A stretch of DNA of 64,000 nucleotides, taken from contig NZ_ML660162.1 in NCBI RefSeq assembly GCF_007004725.1, positions 124,001 to 188,000 of the forward strand. The letters are read 5' to 3'. Positions 63,461 to 64,000 of the stretch are shown piece after piece. Each line of letters starts with the position of its first letter. Within the stretch, counting starts at the first letter, position 1. Under the pieces are notes generated by a model. That model searched no databases and had not been told where the DNA came from. It saw only the letters and a list, made by a program, of their open reading frames with translations. Origin of the DNA: Aliikangiella coralliicola. GTDB taxonomy: Bacteria > Pseudomonadota > Gammaproteobacteria > Enterobacterales > Kangiellaceae. The position numbers were made by a program, and so were the translations under genes.

Positions 63461-64000
63461 ATGACCGGTTCATCCAACACTAGTACGTATCCTAGCCTCC
63501 CCCAAAATGTGAGCGAGAAGGAATTTCAACAGCGTCAATTTCAGCTATCGCTGGCACGTACATCATATAACTACATGCAATCATATTTAGAGGGAGTGCC
63601 TTTGTCTGCTGATTTGCCTAAGGGAGAAGAGTTTTCCCTGGCTTATGAAGCGAAAGTCTTGCCGGTTTTTTTACGGCTGGCCGATAATTTTAAAAGTGTT
63701 GTTCTGGATATTTTGGAAGAGGAGATTGAAGGAGATTTCCCTGAAGACGCGATAAAAAAAATCGAGGAAGCTTACAGCAAGTTTGAGGAAAAAAAAGGAT
63801 CATGGCATCTGATCGATGAAGCTAAAGATATTATTGGCATTCTTGAAAGTTTAAGTGCTATCCCGGAGGCGCTTAGAAAACTGAAAAATCTACCCAAAGA
63901 TATCAAAAAATTAGTCACTGGAATGGAGTCGCTGATTAAGGAGGCCTCGCGGGAAGGCCCAACAGCAATGCTTAAGTCAACCTTATATGACTTGTTAGCT
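63461..64000 (+). CDS. Lipoxygenase-like protein, 5' part (runs off the window)
   Basis: ATG 63461, with GAGG 7 bases upstream, opens a frame to the window end (180 codons, no stop). The N terminus reads YPSLPQNVSEKEFQQRQFQL, then YMQSYLEGVPLSADLPKGEEFSL and a string of amphipathic helices (VLPVFLRLADNFKSVVLDIL and after). This matches the start of bacterial lipoxygenases: the SLPQ motif, the GVP(M/L)A segment, and the helical lid insertion seen in Pseudomonas aeruginosa LoxA. The iron-binding and catalytic residues lie beyond the window. If confirmed, it would oxidise polyunsaturated fatty acids. No signal peptide is seen. Confidence 0.65.
   Translation, partial: MTGSSNTSTYPSLPQNVSEKEFQQRQFQLSLARTSYNYMQSYLEGVPLSADLPKGEEFSLAYEAKVLPVFLRLADNFKSVVLDILEEEIEGDFPEDAIKKIEEAYSKFEEKKGSWHLIDEAKDIIGILESLSAIPEALRKLKNLPKDIKKLVTGMESLIKEASREGPTAMLKSTLYDLLA

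Noticed and set aside
1-64000. tRNA, rRNA, CRISPR array, integrase or transposase
   Set aside because: I looked for T-loop sequences, regular spaced repeats and recombinase motifs and found none.

Overview
The window is 64 kb of a chromosome from a free-living, probably marine gammaproteobacterium. The housekeeping genes fit that class: a Rep helicase close to the enterobacterial one, ComM/YifB, DapE, RarD, an LpxH-like phosphatase, and families largely known from this class (DUF1415, DUF3012, CbrC, DUF2164). DNA is AT-leaning, and TTG and GTG starts with good Shine-Dalgarno sequences are common. A place near Kangiellaceae or Aliikangiella is a guess from gene content only. I see no rRNA, tRNA, CRISPR array, integrase, transposase or prophage.

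Layout. 0-5 kb: a Crp/Fnr regulator, a diverged HisA paralogue, a DksA/TraR-type zinc finger protein, and argC-argB. 5-10 kb: RarD, a thioesterase, a DUF445 membrane protein and a two-domain acyltransferase that looks like an OlsF-type ornithine-lipid synthase. 10-20 kb: a small secreted cysteine protein, dapE, an LpxH-like phosphatase, a glutathione transferase overlapping a DUF1415 gene, a zinc-ribbon gene pair, comM, rep and a DUF3052 gene. 20-26 kb: an acyltransferase-3 gene divergent from a membrane-bound LytTR regulator, then an FkbM methyltransferase and two glycosyltransferases (cell-surface glycans). 26-33 kb: small proteins, a MepA-like endopeptidase, a lipoprotein, a SIMPL-DUF2164 pair and a large M16 protease lipoprotein.

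33-49 kb is the accessory part, with AT-rich gaps, single-gene transcription units and decayed genes. It holds a membrane-anchored AraC regulator divergent from a four-helix membrane protein, two GFA-family genes, a gene broken by an in-frame TGA, an orphan 247-residue protein behind two palindromes, a Tat-exported class V aminotransferase, and soxR divergent from an NTF2-like gene whose promoter has the full SoxR layout. A POT-type transporter, a DUF3012 lipoprotein and a kynurenine-formamidase-like hydrolase follow.

49-64 kb: a TonB-dependent receptor, a YcaQ-family glycosylase, a P19-like periplasmic iron protein, and a group made of an exported adenine-deaminase-like protein, an ornithine-cyclodeaminase-family enzyme and a divergent Lrp regulator. 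An AraC/GyrI regulator lies near a stub of a paralogous copy, and two copies of a small dispersed repeat flank a MazG-like and a DUF6000-like gene. The window ends with a lipoprotein carrying a protein-glutaminase-type Cys-His-Asp triad, a CbrC protein, and the start of what looks like a bacterial lipoxygenase, cut by the window edge.

No classic multi-gene defence or secretion system is visible. The best leads are the deaminase/cyclodeaminase/Lrp group, the protein-glutaminase-like lipoprotein, the lipoxygenase, the orphan protein at 39.2 kb and the SoxR-NTF2 unit.
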